Notes: a model not told the origin generated them from the letters alone. 64,000 nt of DNA from Limnomonas spitsbergensis (GCA_037349105.1 JAYJMM010000099.1:1798001-1862000), one strand, 5' to 3'; counted from the first letter of the stretch, positions 9,601 to 20,260 are shown. Program-made: numbers and translations.

Positions 9601-11688
9601 AGACTTGGTAATCAGAGTTTAGGGCTAAGAAAAAAACGCAGTTGCCAGCTGCGAAGAGACAGGGAAGGAAAGGGGGGAATAAGACCATTGATCGTGTTTG
9701 ACCTACCAGTGAACAAAAGCGTTGGAAACAAGTAACATCCTGAACCTTCCAGCGAAATCGTTTTTGCGCTTGCTGTCCTAGTTTATACTGGTGCTCGTAC
9801 CGGTTTGCGAGCACAGGTCCCATGCATCAAATGTGATGCTCTGCTGGGCTCTTAAAGGAACAAGAGAAATCACAATCTGATCAAACTGATGAGATCCTGC
9901 TTACCGGGTAGGAATATTTTGCGGAGGCACCGGCCCTTAAGGTCGCCATCATGGGCGCAGCAGGCATGGCCTCTCTCCTGGTCTTGCCCGTGGTAGTGGT
10001 TCTGTCTGTGAAGTCGCTTCTGGACTCGACATAAACGTTGTCGCCCAGCAAGGTTGCACAGGTTGACATTGCTTCCCGGAGCAATCTTGATTGTGGGAGT
10101 CAGTCGGAACGACTGGCGGATCGGTAGGGTAATTGTTCTGGGCGGCGTGCATACAGCTGGGCTGTGTTTCCTTGCATGAAGGTCCCGAGTGGAGGCTAAG
10201 GATTTGCTTCCGCCTGCTTGGTGGAAGAGGGAGTGAGGGAGCAAGGTGGGTGGTGGTAATGAAGGGTTGGGACGCTAGGATATCTTCTTCCTCAGATTTC
10301 TCATGTGTTGCAAAATTGAAGCCAAGATACTGCCCACTAATTAAAAGCCACCACTCGAATACCTTTATCCCTCCTCTGAGAAGTGCTGGGGTATTTGATA
10401 TGAAGTCAGGATCATATATTCATATATATATGCACTGGCGCCTGTGTTCAGTGTCATAGCATGGTTCAGCAACAGTACAATTCAGGGACATCATGCGACT
10501 AAACGGCTGATGGACCTTGGACGCCTGATCTAACATGCCGCCGCGTGTGACAACTTGGGCCACTGGTCGAAAGTAGGAGAGCAGTCCACTTACTAGGTAG
10601 GCAGGTTTGGCCCGTCCTCTTCGCCCCAACTTCATGGTGGCTAGTCTCTAGCTACCCGGCAGGCCCCCAATTGTAGCCTGGCGCACACTAAGTAAAGTAA
10701 TAAACACTCATACTGCTGCTCATACCTGATGAGGGCACTACTTAAGCTGGTGGGGCCCTGCCAGCTAAGCGCCCTACCTCAGGCAAGCATGGGTGCTACA
10801 CATTGCTAATGCAGGAAGTAAACAGTGCTAAGCTTTACTTTCACAGAGGCTTCATACTGAATGGGTGACCATACGTTGCCCTGTTAGGACCGTTTCCTGC
10901 GCCGGCCGCACAAAAAAATGTACAGCGACCTACAGCGACCATGCATGATGCATGCAGGGACAGCGAAGCATCTAGGCGGTGGACGGAGGCCCTGCAGATT
11001 AAGTGCTGCAGTGGCTTGAGGTTAATTTGTGTGAAGGTCCGCAGGAATTTGTAAGCAAAAAAAGGGCCCTAAGCAAGGGGTCAGTCGGTCAGACTATTGC
11101 GCTTGGTGGGTTGCGTTTGACATTCATAATTGGAAATAGCCTAGCAAAAGATACGGACGCAGTTGATTCCAATTAAACATGACAAAATTTTATCCAAGCG
11201 ACCACCCGCTTCCGTTCCGCGTCTGCGTTCGCATTTGCACTTCCAAACGCAACATCAAGCAAACGCAACGCAGTCTGACCAACGGGTCCCTTAGGACCAC
11301 CCGTTAGAGCCAATCAACAAAGAGATTCAAAGCCTAAGACAAACTAATAATTGAGCGAGGCGATTCCTGCTGGCTGGAGAGAGCAGCCGACTCGTCCGTC
11401 CGTGGACATGCAAGTCGTCACTCAGTGTACTCGGTGCACACTTTTGAGGCATACTTCATTTTTATCGCTTTCTATGGAGCACTGCCTCACAGGTTGCCTG
11501 TTCTACATTCGCCGGCTAGTTTATGCATGTGGGGCGCACCATAGCCAGGAGGTTTGGAAATTAAACTGCAAGATAGATGTGAACCAGGACTGACCGCTTC
11601 GGGCTTCACAAAGAAGTTGAAGTGACAAGATGGTCGCAGCCAGCATGACGAGCTTGGGGATGGCTGCCTTGATGCTCATAGCGTACAT
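556..11688 (-). CDS. Multicopper oxidase, secreted, multi-exon gene
   Basis: Likely a laccase/CotA-like multicopper oxidase, which oxidises phenols, metals or similar substrates and reduces O2 at a four-copper centre. Supported exons, 5' to 3': 11688-11595 (signal peptide), about 10130-9905, 9552-9432 (WYHSHVHG), about 9013-8944, 8376-8214 (VTVNGGFQP), 7760-7665 (LLNTMSLKWLDL), 6628-6441 (LGNGARVDVAF), 6030-5911, 4883-4756, 3287-3189 (VGDWHDLIHIP), 2589-about 2400 (HCHLLAHEDEGM) and 698-556 with the stop. Most have good AG acceptors and GT donors. The HPFHxH exon expected between 4756 and 3287 was not found. Near 9.9-10.1 kb an HYHG motif lies in one frame while the next exon fits another, so a frameshift or a missed splice is possible. 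Exon phases were not reconciled throughout. Family call strong, exon model partial. Confidence 0.8.
715..2000. repeat. G-rich minisatellite, strongly strand-asymmetric
   Basis: About 1.3 kb of degenerate units of the type TCAGGGGGTGAGGGTTCAGGGAGGA on the plus strand. Runs of three or more G recur every few bases. Long open frames over it on either strand (Gly/Arg-rich or Pro/Leu/Ser-rich) are repeat artefacts. It lies in the presumed last intron of the oxidase, whose transcript would be C-rich here. Confidence 0.9.
914..1086. repeat. 12-bp tandem repeat GGAGGGTAACAA
   Basis: About 14 copies of a 12-bp unit with small variants (GGGGGGTAACAA, GGAGGGTGACAA, GGAGCGTAACAA). It is embedded in the larger G-rich minisatellite. 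Because 12 is a multiple of 3 it gives a spurious GNKE-type repeat peptide. Confidence 0.9.
2191..2589 (-). CDS. Multicopper oxidase exon with HCHLLAHEDEGM
   Basis: It starts after a CTGCAG acceptor with ITVEWLAANFTNPTAF. It contains HCHLLAHEDEGM, the His-Cys-His...His....Met signature that binds the type 1 copper and bridges to the trinuclear site. The frame stays open to a stop at 2191, but a splice before that to the exon at 698-556 is likely, because the sequence after about 2400 turns low-complexity and basic. Confidence 0.85.
   Translation of the reverse strand: MTVEWLAANFTNPTAFMGHNDNCFASGYVPPSTPCVNRFSVAHCHLLAHEDEGMLSIEFTDVATFTSGRKKRGGGIHGRVHLKWRGKAGGYGRVREGTGMIPAWTQPLPISALFPSVLMNPWAAVFTVYLLP
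2693..2908. repeat. 15-16 bp minisatellite CAGTCACCCTTTGG
   Basis: Roughly fourteen head-to-tail copies of a CAGTCACCCTTTGGC-like unit, more even toward the right end. It lies in an intron of the multicopper oxidase gene, between the GDWHD and HCH exons. Confidence 0.9.
3189..3287 (-). CDS. Multicopper oxidase exon, GDWHD motif
   Basis: The exon begins after a pyrimidine-rich acceptor and reads VGDWHDLIHIP, the 'GDWhDT' strand that precedes the last copper motif in this family. It ends at CAG|GTCAGG. The minus-strand region between it and the exon at 4883-4756 should hold HPFHxH but I could not find it. Confidence 0.65.
3675..3835. repeat. CCTACCTG-type minisatellite
   Basis: Imperfect repeats of CTACCTGCCTAC and related 4-8 bp units. 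Intronic position in the multicopper oxidase gene. No coding signal. Confidence 0.75.
3930..4085. repeat. About 35-bp minisatellite, four copies
   Basis: Four diverged copies of ATGCACCTACCTTCCAAA plus AGTTGGCGCC, near 3940, 3971, 4007 and 4050. Intronic. Confidence 0.7.
4316..4425 (+). repeat. Non-LTR retroelement 3' tail, family S
   Basis: It matches the 3' end of the retroelement at 52,255-52,395: a CCTTAACTCTCACGCC stem, then GGGGCGTAG, then a CTTTCTTT tract. Further copies are near 7318-7440 (+), 7545-7625 (-), 8665-8730 (-), 14740-14785 (+) and 58118-58175 (+). Ends at short CTTTC tracts with variable 5' truncation fit target-primed insertion. Confidence 0.65.
4928..5045. mobile_element. 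Decayed foldback MITE-like repeat
   Basis: Starts CTACCCGGTACAG and ends GTACGGTAAACGGGAACC. The ends are imperfect inverted repeats, and the inside is rich in GTACGG/CCGTAC. It resembles the better preserved element at 8783-8938. Confidence 0.4.
5764..5850 (-). pseudogene. Decayed partial copy of the 5911-6030 exon
   Basis: This stretch repeats, with many substitutions, the bases at about 5909-5985, including the CTGGAT..CAGC.AACACAGCAT and GCTCGACGCC blocks. It lacks a good donor. It looks like a tandem exon duplication that has drifted. A triple 12-bp repeat (GGTAGCTGAAT-like, 5869-5901) lies between the two copies. Confidence 0.5.
6441..6628 (-). CDS. Multicopper oxidase exon, second cupredoxin domain
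   Basis: The acceptor CTGCAG and donor GTATGT frame an open exon of 188 bp. It reads FWLLAKDGVPLPEIP, then LGNGARVDVAFRC and GTYLLVSG. The family pattern 'A.DG..L ... L..G.R.DV ... G.Y.L' is plain. The next exon, 6030-5911, reads in phase from an AG acceptor to a GTAAGG donor and contains HCELFGDPPANG. Confidence 0.8.
7318..7625. repeat. Inverted pair of family S tails
   Basis: A plus-oriented tail (about 7330-7440) is followed after about 110 bp by a minus-oriented copy (about 7545-7625). Shared core: GCCCAGGCTGCGCTGTT and GGGGCGCAGCTTTC. The two arms could pair into a long hairpin in RNA. It lies in an intron of the oxidase. Confidence 0.65.
7775..8060. repeat. About 14-15 bp minisatellite GGAGTTAGCAGGAGG
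   Basis: Around 18 copies, some replaced by GGAAGCATGACGGGGG-type units. G-rich on the plus strand and located in an oxidase intron, between the exons at 8214-8376 and 7665-7760. Confidence 0.85.
8783..8938. mobile_element. Foldback MITE-like element, about 155 bp
   Basis: Terminal inverted repeats of about 15 bp: TTACCCAGTACGG at the left and CCGTACTGGGTAA at the right. The interior is dense in GGTAAGGTA and GTACGG palindromes. No coding capacity. It sits in an intron of the multicopper oxidase gene. No clear target duplication was confirmed. Confidence 0.6.
9432..9552 (-). CDS. Multicopper oxidase exon with WYHSHVHG copper motif
   Basis: The acceptor TTTTCAG precedes codons for LATAMVPGVAWYHSHVHGSS. 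HSHVHG supplies His ligands for the trinuclear type 2/3 copper site, and it is followed by the usual SAIQAPTAGGALI strand of domain 1. The exon ends at a GTGTCA donor. This is one of the two decisive family motifs in the gene. Confidence 0.85.
9905..10130 (-). CDS. Multicopper oxidase exon, first cupredoxin domain start
   Basis: One frame reads a PTIKIAPGSNV stretch typical of the first cupredoxin strand and further on HYHG, like the HxHG copper motif. Another frame ends in KYSYP and joins in phase to the next exon, which carries the second copper motif. The two do not share a frame, so either a one-base indel is present or the exon is split. The donor at 9904-9899 is GTAAGC. The acceptor is not settled. 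Confidence 0.5.
11595..11688 (-). CDS. Multicopper oxidase exon 1: signal peptide
   Basis: Two candidate ATGs lie at 11688 and 11679. The 31 residues encoded have a short basic start (Lys7, Lys12), a hydrophobic core containing LVMLAATILSLQLL, and a likely cleavage zone after CEA. The exon ends at a GTCAGT donor. This shows entry into the secretory pathway and fits a periplasmic or cell-wall oxidase. It is the most upstream piece of the gene that I can support. The promoter would lie above 11.7 kb, where I see no defined element. Confidence 0.6.
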
Positions 11689-12011
11689 AGCGGCTGAAAT
11701 GACAGGTTACGATATATCGTTGAGGTTTAAGACAGACGGCTAGAGATTGAATATTCCCATGCGTTTGACGTGCGTGAAAGATTGCAGCAAGGCAACATGA
11801 CCAAACTCATGCATGTACGCTATGCACGCGTGCGTGTGTAACTGGGTAATGTAGCCGGTAATTATGTTTCGGGTTGTAAACGTACAAGTCCAGTATCACA
11901 AGTTGTACAAGACTTGTGTACGCACCTTCCCGGTACTTGCTGGCCGTGCGTTCGGTAGAGACCAAAACGAATTGACAATGTGCTGAAAATGCCAAAAGGG
12001 TGCTTGTTTGG

Positions 12012-13612
12012 GCCAACCGGTATCAAAATCGACAGGCCATAAAAATCGGCAGGCCATCCGCAGAGTGAAATAAAATGAGTGTTCTCACTTTTTTAAATCA
12101 CGTCACGCTCTACAGGCGGGCTGTTAAGTGTGAACAACAGCACGTTTCTGATTGAGCGCGGAGCTTTTTGTATGCGCGTCGTACCGTGGTGTCGTACTGA
12201 AACTCAAAGCGTTTCCTCTCGTTTATCGCGGGCCCCTCCCATCACTGCAGGACTTCTACAGCCTGCAAACAGTGGTAGTCCTTCCAACTACCGTAAAACG
12301 CCAGAGACTTCGCCCATCATTAAATAATTATTGGGGTGCGCGAACATGGGTGCGCGCTAATAAGAATTCAAAAATCGCCGCTGCGCGACGTGTCAGTCAG
12401 GTGCCCAAACAACTATTTGGGGGGTGCCATGCGCGCTACGAATTAAAAATAGCAAATGCCAAAAATCCGCACACTCGCGCGCGACCGTTTGATTTGGCAT
12501 CCGTCGAGTGAGTGATCCTAACGTCAGTCCCCGTAGCGAGATCGATCAAGGAGGCAGAGACGGGTGCTGACGACTGCTGACGTTTCGGGGCCCCAACAGC
12601 CACACGTTTATTTCCTGAGGCCAGGAACCGGCGGAGGAGGAGGGTAACGACTTTGCTGAGTATTGCAGACCGTGAACTATCCTTGCTAGCATCAAACGCG
12701 AGATTTAACTGAGTTTTACTAAACTAGCTGAAAGTGCTGCGCGGACAGAAATTCATATGTCACGTTTCCTGCTGCGCGGCGTTAAACTAAATTAAGAAAA
12801 ACGATACTCTAATTTATGCGTGGTCGTTGCCCCGGCCTATTATTCAAGACGCCAAAAAAGATGTACAAGTCGCCAGTGTACGGCTCGCATATAGATTAAA
12901 GACACCAAAAAAGATGTACAAACTGACCAGCAACCGACCGTCGTCAACCAGTCCTCGCTGGCCTCGTCACCGCGATCTCGTTGTAGTAATTCAAACTGTG
13001 TTCACACTTGGCACACTCGTCACCGCCAGGAATGCCTGGTCTGGCTCGTCGATCAATACAGATTTGGCCCGATATACATCGCTAAAGCAATGCGGCAAGT
13101 TCGGCAAGCGACAATGACAACTGCGATTCAAAATGTTACTCGTCACATGCAGTCGCTGCTGCTAGAAAGTGTAATTGCAGACACAGCTTCCCTATCATAA
13201 GGTTGCTCCGGACACCCTGACTTTCAGGCTCTATTTCAGACGTCCACATATGTAGCAGTTCAGGCTTTCGACTTGCATTGTTCGGACTTACTGTTACAAT
13301 GAGGTCTCACGAGCGCATCAAGCGTTCGCTGCTAGCCAAGTCATCTAAATGAAGCCACTTCAAAAGAACTCCGTTCATACCTGGGCAGACCCACCGATAT
13401 AAAGTCCCCCCCCACCCTCCATAATCGTAGATACAGCCGGGGCCCATAACCACCATTACACGCTTGTGATCACCATTTGTTCGGACTTCGGACGCACCGG
13501 TATCAAAATCGGCAGGCCATAACACGTTGTCCGCGGATGGTATGAAATTAAGTTAGTGTACTCGTTTGAAAATCACGCCACGTTCTACCAGAGGCGGGAA
13601 CGGCTGTTTAGT
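12012..13612 (+). repeat. Dispersed direct repeat pair, about 110 bp each
   Basis: Copies at about 12012-12130 and 13496-13612 share ACCGGTATCAAAATCG.CAGGCCATAA, then TGAAAT and AATCACG.CACG.TCTAC, then AGGCGGG and GGCTGTT. Spacing about 1.48 kb. They could be ends of an unrecognised mobile unit or two scattered copies. Between them I see no gene, only an AAAAAAGATGTACAA motif present twice (12,855 and 12,909). Confidence 0.5.
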
Positions 13613-15600
13613 GGGAATGCCTGGCAAGGGCAGCAACCGGGCGATCCATGGGGGCATGGCCTGTCTGGCCGGCCTTAGTACCGTCGGTATCACTATGCAG
13701 CCATGCAGGGCTGGTTGCAGTCCGCCATCAGGCTCCCCATTCGCAGTGATGCAGTGTTGAAGGCTTCTCTCGCTGCTATGTTAATATGCAATTGCTCATA
13801 GAGTCCCTTCCAGACTCTCTGAGAGTCATTGGACTCAATGGACAGCTTAATAGCTTATGGGCAAGCCGGCCTCTTTCATTGAACGGACCCCTCGAAGTCA
13901 AACGATCCAGGGTGGCTGCCCGGGTGCAAGGCCACGCACCGGGATAGAGTAGCCAATCGCGGCACGGGGGCAAGTGCGGGGGTAGAAATGGTTATGGCAT
14001 GGCTTGCTAGTCGTAAGGCGACGGATCCACGGATCCATGCGCTGCGGCGGGAGTAGCGGGAGGCTACACAAGGCAGGAGCCAGGAGTCAATAACGTTACA
14101 CCTCGGGGTTCGCTCAAAGCTCGGCCGCGTGGGCGCCCAACTGTTCAGAAGGGAGATAAGAAGAAACTAAAAGAAAGAGGGGGGGGGAAGTAAGGAACAA
14201 AAGGAGAGGCCGGGAAGGCAAAGAAGACCAAGTCCGACACCTGAGCTCCACTAGCTCGAGTAGCCTTGAAAAAAGCCTTTCTCCTCAAAAAGACCACAAA
14301 AGCAAGCGTATCCCACCCTTGCTTGGCCAGTTGGCCGCGAGGGCGTCCCACTGATCATAAGGGAGAAGAGAAGAAACTAAAAAGGGGGCAAACAACAACA
14401 ACAACAAAAAGGACCAAAAGAGAAGGCAGGTGTGCGGGTCTGCGGGAAGGCAGGAAAGGTACCACTCATGATCGGCCACGCTAGTAGCTAGGCTTTCAGC
14501 TGGGCGGCTGTTGTTGCTGCCGGCGGACGCCTGGTGTTGGGCGGATGGCACGAGGACGCTACCATAGGCCGAGCCGAGCTAGCATGCATGGCCAATTTAG
14601 TTGCCCATGCTACCTCGGCGATTGGCTGCTGTATTGGCTGGACAAATTGGCCATGCTAGCTCGGCTATTGGCTGATGTATTGGCTGGGCAGCTGCCGGCA
14701 GGGGCATGACGTTAGGCAGACAACAAGGGGAGCATGGGAGTACTTGAGCCCAATAGGGCGTAGCTTTCTTTCTTTCTTGAGCCGTGGTGTCAACGGCTTG
14801 CTAGGGCGGCTCCTCCACAGTTCACCTCCTGGCGCATTTTATGAGTCGTCCTGGATGGGAGGGGCTGAGACTCCGCCTTGGGTTGTGCCTTCCGCGGGTT
14901 GGTGAGGATTGCGAGCCTCGCAATGCAAGGGACACGTGGCCGCAAGTGTGGAAGCCCCTGGTTGGTCTGCTGGCGAAAAAATCATGCCGTACTCCTATGG
15001 CGGTGAAGGGCCCCTGGTCTGGGGCTCTGGTCACGCGGATGAGTAGGATGAGAGGGGCTGAGGCTGCCTGCCGGCGGGAAATGGGGCCCTTGCTACCTAG
15101 GGTGTATGACATGCCGCCTTCTTCCTTGCTGCTGGTGGGAGGGTCCCTGGGGTACCAGTTGCGCTAGAGCTTGGCTTTGCGCTGGACAAGTCTCTCTCGA
15201 AGACGGCTGCGGCATCAGCCTCCGCCACCAGCTGAGCTGCAATCCAAGGCCATCATCGTTTGCATCTTTATCGGTGTGCTGGAATGGCGTGTGGCATATG
15301 ACACAGCCTTGCCCTCCCATGAGGCGTCCGTCTGCTCTTACCCATGACCTGAGCTGCAAGGACTGGGCATCTTGCTCCAGACCCATGGCCTCCCATGTGG
15401 GCACGGGGGGCTTATCTGTGCAGTCTTGTCGCTGTTGCTGTCACTGGTGGGCAGAGACTGTTTTCTTTGCCCTCTTGGGAAATAGGCTAAAGAGGGGCAA
15501 GGTTTACTTGGGGCTGCCTTTCCCTTTTGAGGGGGGGTATTATTCCTGAGATACAGATACGGGAGGAATGTCAAAGACAAGCACATCATAGCCTTAAACA
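13613..15600. other. Intergenic repeat-rich stretch, no gene recognised
   Basis: Contains LINE family L tails near 14,085-14,165 and 14,330-14,380 (minus-oriented GCTCGGCCGCGTGGGCGCCC cores), a family S tail at 14,740-14,785, and near 14,580-14,690 an imperfect duplication of ATTGGCTGCTGTATTGGCTGG. Open frames at 14,841-15,549 lack known motifs and overlap on both strands. Confidence 0.5.
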
Positions 15601-15611
15601 GACTCTCAGTC

Positions 15612-18600
15612 ATGGCAAACAACGGGCCGGGTGCAGACAAAGACCTAAGAGACATGATAAGAAAAAGAAACACGTCGTTGAGCCTTCCAAAGGACCAACG
15701 AGAGATACATGAGGGAAACATGTACATCACTGCTATAGCAAGAAACCCCATGCCAACAGGAACCATGTTCCAGGCCTCCCTTCACCCTGACCAGACATTG
15801 ATCACCCAATACCTGAATACCAAGGACAGTGTCATTCCAACAGCAACAGAAACAGAGAGACCGGGAGACCTCGCTGATATCCCATACCCCACACAACATC
15901 CAGAGGGCAGAGCAAACCCGACCGGACAGCAAGGCAGCAAGAAAAAACAACACAGGCGCAAGGACCCTACCCTCCACAGAGACAAGAAAAGGCAAGGATG
16001 CTTGTCAAATACGAGCCTACGGAAAGAGATTGCGGCCCAACGCAGAAAGTGCCAGACAACAGGAACATGCCTATGTGCCAGACATTACTACAAAAGGAAG
16101 GAGGCAGAGCGCATTTTTGCATTTGCCAAAAGCAAAATATCAGAAGGGGAAAGGGCGGCAACAGTCATACAGGAGATGTATGGGCACACCAACCAAGTAG
16201 CAGCCATCACAGGCTGGAGGATGGTCACAGAGCCAAGCAAAGGACGCCACCAAAAAGGAAAAGACAGAATCAAGCAAATCCAATATCAAGTCACCTGGCA
16301 CCCAAGCATCATCGATGAATGGGCCATCCCATACCATGGCATGGCAGGGTACACACCAGAGAAGATAGAGGCTTGTTGCCGGAAGACTCTAGGACTTGGT
16401 CAAGACCTGCATGCCCACGATTGGGCAGGTGTTGCAGCATGCGAAGGTTGTTGGAACCCACACAGCCTGCAGTACGATGATGCATCAGGATGTTATGATG
16501 ACATCATCACATGCAACGTATGCTACAAGTACTATCATGTCCAATGCCTAGGCCAACCAGTGGACTGGAGACCCAGCCATGACAAATGGACATGCCCGGC
16601 ATGCACACATGCAACTAGCACCACACAAGTGGAGGGGCTGGTTAAAGTCACATGTAAGCCCAGCTGGGAACCTGAAGAGATGCTCCTTACCGAAGAAAAC
16701 ACGGCCGCCCTTCTACGACAATGGGTGTCTGAAAACCACGACCAACCACCAGCGAGGACCTCCGAAGGCACCATGCTAGATAGGCACCTGTCTAACACGG
16801 CCCGACAAGGGTTTCACCAAAATCACAGCAATTGGGATACCACCCTGGGAGACAATATCCGGGAAATGATAACCTTCGATATGGAGCCAATTAACCCGCA
16901 ACTGGACATCCATGCCCCGACGGGAGAGTGTAAAATCGAAGTGAGAGAGATTGAGGCATGGAACCCTAAGAGTACCACCCAAATCATGACTGCAGAGATG
17001 GCATGCGTGTACAAGGGGAACGGCCGGTGCGTCGGGACAATCGCCCAAGACAGACTCGTCACCCTCAGATTGTATGAGCAAGCTGCAGATGAAGGCATCC
17101 ATGCTAAAATGACGCCTCCCCCATCCTCCTTTGAAGAGGAAGTGGTGGACCTCATCATCAGACACAAGGAGGGGACAAAGACACAGACCAAACAAATGCA
17201 AGACAATTTCAGCACCCCACCACAATTCAGAGCGTTGATAGACACGCACTTTGGCATCTCCAAGGAACGGTTTTCTAGCCCCCTCCAAGTTAGAGATCAC
17301 GCCACCACCTATTGGAGTATATACCCGAGGGACCTGCCTTCCAAGCGCAAACAAATGCCTTCCAACACAGGTGGACAGGGTACTCACATGCCTTCCCAAA
17401 CCGGGACGAACCATCCCTCGAGAAAGCAGTCCGATGGGCAGTATGGTCTGCAGATATGACCAAGGAACCGACAGCTACAGTCTTGTACCTGCCCAGGGGG
17501 ATGAAGTCGTCAGGCAAACCCTCATACCAAAAGTGGTTGGACAAGTATCCGAAATACTGTACAAGAATTGCCAGCACCAAGAGCTCCCCTTTTCCCCTGT
17601 GGAAAGAGGAGAGTTGGACGCAAGGAGCAACCCCGCCTCCCATGCACAAATGCCACATGGACATCATCGTTGTGTGGAACAAAGAAGCCCAGTCCGAGCA
17701 AATCGGATGGAAACAGGATCTTCTCATCAGACTGCTCCGCATAACCCTCGCAACAGATGTAGAAAAACACCCGCAAGCCAGGGCCAACCCCCTGCTAACC
17801 GCAACATGGAACCAGCCTCCTCCCCCATGTGGGGATAGGGTGGAAGAAGGTCAAGGAGAACAGAGCCATGCCCAGCCCATGATAGGATCAAGCTCCTTCC
17901 AACGATCTCCAAGGGACACTGACATCCCTAGAGCAACGGAGGTAGACCCAATGGACGCATGCAATTGCCTCGGGTGGTTCCAAGAAAACAGCGCGTTGAA
18001 GCACAATTGGAGGGAGATAGCCTACACTGATGGCAGCTGTATTGAAACCAGCCTCAAAGACGGCAGGAAAGTTCAGCTAACGGGCGCTGGCCTCCACATC
18101 CCGAGCGCCAATGCCGGTCAACAGGACATCACCATTAACCCGGCTGGAGAAGCAAGGTCCCACAAACACCATAAACAGAGCCGAACTGGCAGGGATTTAC
18201 GGAGCCCTAGTGAAAGAACAGACCAAAATAGCTGTGGACAGCGCCACATCCTTGTACCAAATCCGAAAGGCCATCCGATCCCCCATGTCTCTCACCTACC
18301 ACAAGCACAGAGACCTCCTCCAGCACATCGTGGGCCAACTCCAGCGCATGGCATCCCAAGGAAAAATAGTAGAATTCCATAAAGTGATTGCCCATAACGG
18401 AGATATCGGAAACGAGAAAGCCGACGGGGTCGCTAAACGGGCAGCCACCCAAAAGGGAGAATGCGATCTGACAGTTCCAGTGAGCACCGAACCCTCGCAG
18501 TACGGCTCTTTCTGGCTTTTCACAAAAACTGATGAAGAGGACCCTAGCCAGGGAGAGCCGCAAGGCTTAGAAAATCTGAAGGGTGCCCTGAAGACACACA

Positions 18601-19149
18601 TTCACGAGCGCCAAAAGCTTGGCCGATCCAACGTCGATAGCGTATACTTTCGAGGGTGGCATCGGTTGCAATCGATTGCTGATGGGGCCCTCAGCAACAG
18701 TTTCTTTAACCACCCGGGAGTCACTCTGGCCGAGAAGAAAACAGCCCTTCGATGGCGACATGGATGCCTTTGGAATAACAAGGTGGCGTTCAGGTGGGGC
18801 AAAAGTGCCACCGACAAATGCCCCGTATGTGGAGAGCATGACAGTGCGGGCCATATGACAGGCGCATGCAGGCACCCCGAAATGCAAAGATGTACATAGA
18901 GCGCCACCATGGCACAGGAAGGATATTGCTGAGGGCTGTCTCGAAAGGCAGCATGGGAGGGGACATCGTCATGGCAGACCTGGGGACGGCCGAGAAGTGT
19001 GAGAGAGCAGGAGCACCAGCCATGCTAATGAATAAAGTCCCCTCATACTTAATCCCCCACGTTGAGGCACCGGCACCTGGAGCCGTCCAAAGGAAAATAA
19101 AAATGCAGCCTGACATGTTGTTGATGCAAACGACAGGACAAAAGAAGGA
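15612..19149 (+). pseudogene. Non-LTR-type gene: PHD, RNase H, CCHC, PD half of endonuclease
   Basis: One ancestral reading frame, now broken by about three single-base shifts (near 17,330, 18,150 and 18,890). Order: an unrecognised basic N-terminus; a C4HC3 PHD finger at 16,440-16,610 (CEGC, CNVC, HVQC, CPAC); an unknown domain with FSSPL, then VRWAVWSA and TVLYLP at about 17,250-17,530; RNase H from 18,020 (YTDGSC, NRAELAGIYGAL, AVDSAT, GNEKAD); a CCHC knuckle at 18,820-18,870 (CPVC...H....C); and a PD motif at 19,108-19,113. CCHC followed by PD...ExK is the layout of restriction-like endonucleases in R2/Dualen-type elements. No reverse transcriptase is visible, so this may be a 5'-truncated copy. 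The gene continues at 51,859 beyond the inserted retroelement. Confidence 0.7.
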
Positions 19150-20008
19150 TGTCGCACCATAAAGCAGTAACTGCAATACTATGGTAAATACCGTAAACTC
19201 CGGTCAGGACACCTTAGAGAGGTGTCCTCTACTCACAAACACGGTACATCACCGTACACTCATGCTCCTTGTACTTCAGACAAGAGTGTGTCAACAAGAT
19301 AACTGTACTGGAAGTTCCTAACTGGAAGTCTCTGCATAGCAGTCTCCGTCTCGTGGGTACCGCCCCTACTACTTTACTCGCGAGGTGCGCTTCAGATCCG
19401 TGGCGGACTTCTTTCCTCACGGCAGTGATGGACGCCTACGGGCAGGCTCAGTGACTATTCACTGGCTGCGAGTGCTCTTCGAGTTAAGCAGCTGGTTGGT
19501 TATTTGTGTATATAGCAATTGACTTAGGGGCATAGGCCTTCTGGCCGTCTGGTCGCGAACCAGCCGGGCTATGTAAAGGGCACTTACCGCGTATCACGCG
19601 GAGAGATGGACGGGACGTAGACTGCGTACTTCTTCTTCTGCAGGGTCTCGTTTCTCTTACTGGGGTACTGGTCTCCAGCTAGTTCAGCGGAGGCTGAGCT
19701 AGGCTTGACTCGAATTAAGGTACTGACTTATGTGTAAGCTGTAGGTCTCGAAGACGTCCGGTGCTTGTTACAAATAGAGGTCTGTCCTTTAGAAAGGGAC
19801 GAAGTAACTAGCCAAGGCAATTGCCGGGATACAGGGACCCGGCAGGCCCAATACAGAGTACGGTAGAACCTGTCAAACTTATCCTGCGTAAGCGGGTTTC
19901 TAGGTCTCAGCCCAAATCCGAAGACTCCGCAGAGAAGCTGCGGAGTCACCGATGACGCTAACTGCGGCCTAAACGGTTCTGTCACGTATACTGTAATATA
20001 CTGTGACA
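19150..20008 (-). repeat. Terminal repeat block y-x (859 bp, TG...CA)
   Basis: In element orientation this is x followed directly by y, ending the element. The plus-strand ends are TGTCGCACC and CTGTGACA, imperfect inverted repeats of each other. x spans 19,379-20,008 and y 19,150-19,381, overlapping by three bases (CGC). Confidence 0.9.
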
Positions 20009-20010
20009 GC

Positions 20011-20242
20011 TGTCGCACCATAAAGCAGTAACTGCAATACTATGGTAAATACCGTAAACTCCGGTCAGGACACCTTAGAGAGGTGTCCTCTACTCACAAA
20101 CACGGTACATCACCGTACACTCATGCTCCTTGTACTTCAGACAAGAGTGTGTCAACAAGATAACTGTACTGGAAGTTCCTAACTGGAAGTCTCTGCATAG
20201 CAGTCTCCGTCTCGTGGGTACCGCCCCTACTACTTTACTCGC
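20011..20242 (-). repeat. Second y block
   Basis: Appears identical to 19,150-19,381. It is separated from the adjacent x by two bases, GC (20,009-20,010). The junction reads TGTGACAGCTGTCGCA, a near-perfect palindrome. The y block carries several short GGTAC/GTACC-rich inverted motifs. Confidence 0.9.
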
Positions 20243-20260
20243 CCCCCGCTCCCCAGCGTT
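20243..20260 (-). promoter_or_regulatory. Polypurine-tract-like run
   Basis: On the element strand GGGGAGCGGGGGG directly precedes the first y block. This is where plus-strand DNA synthesis would be primed if y is the start of the LTR. The position, not only the composition, supports it. Confidence 0.5.

Noticed and set aside
10770..10925. Possible 5S-rRNA-like segment (CTGAATGGGTGACC)
   Set aside because: Only one short box resembles 5S rRNA; no stems or second box could be matched, so it is not called.
17250..17800. Calling the unknown domain an adenine methyltransferase
   Set aside because: The spacing is suggestive, but the catalytic NPPY/DPPY motif is absent; left as a hypothesis only.
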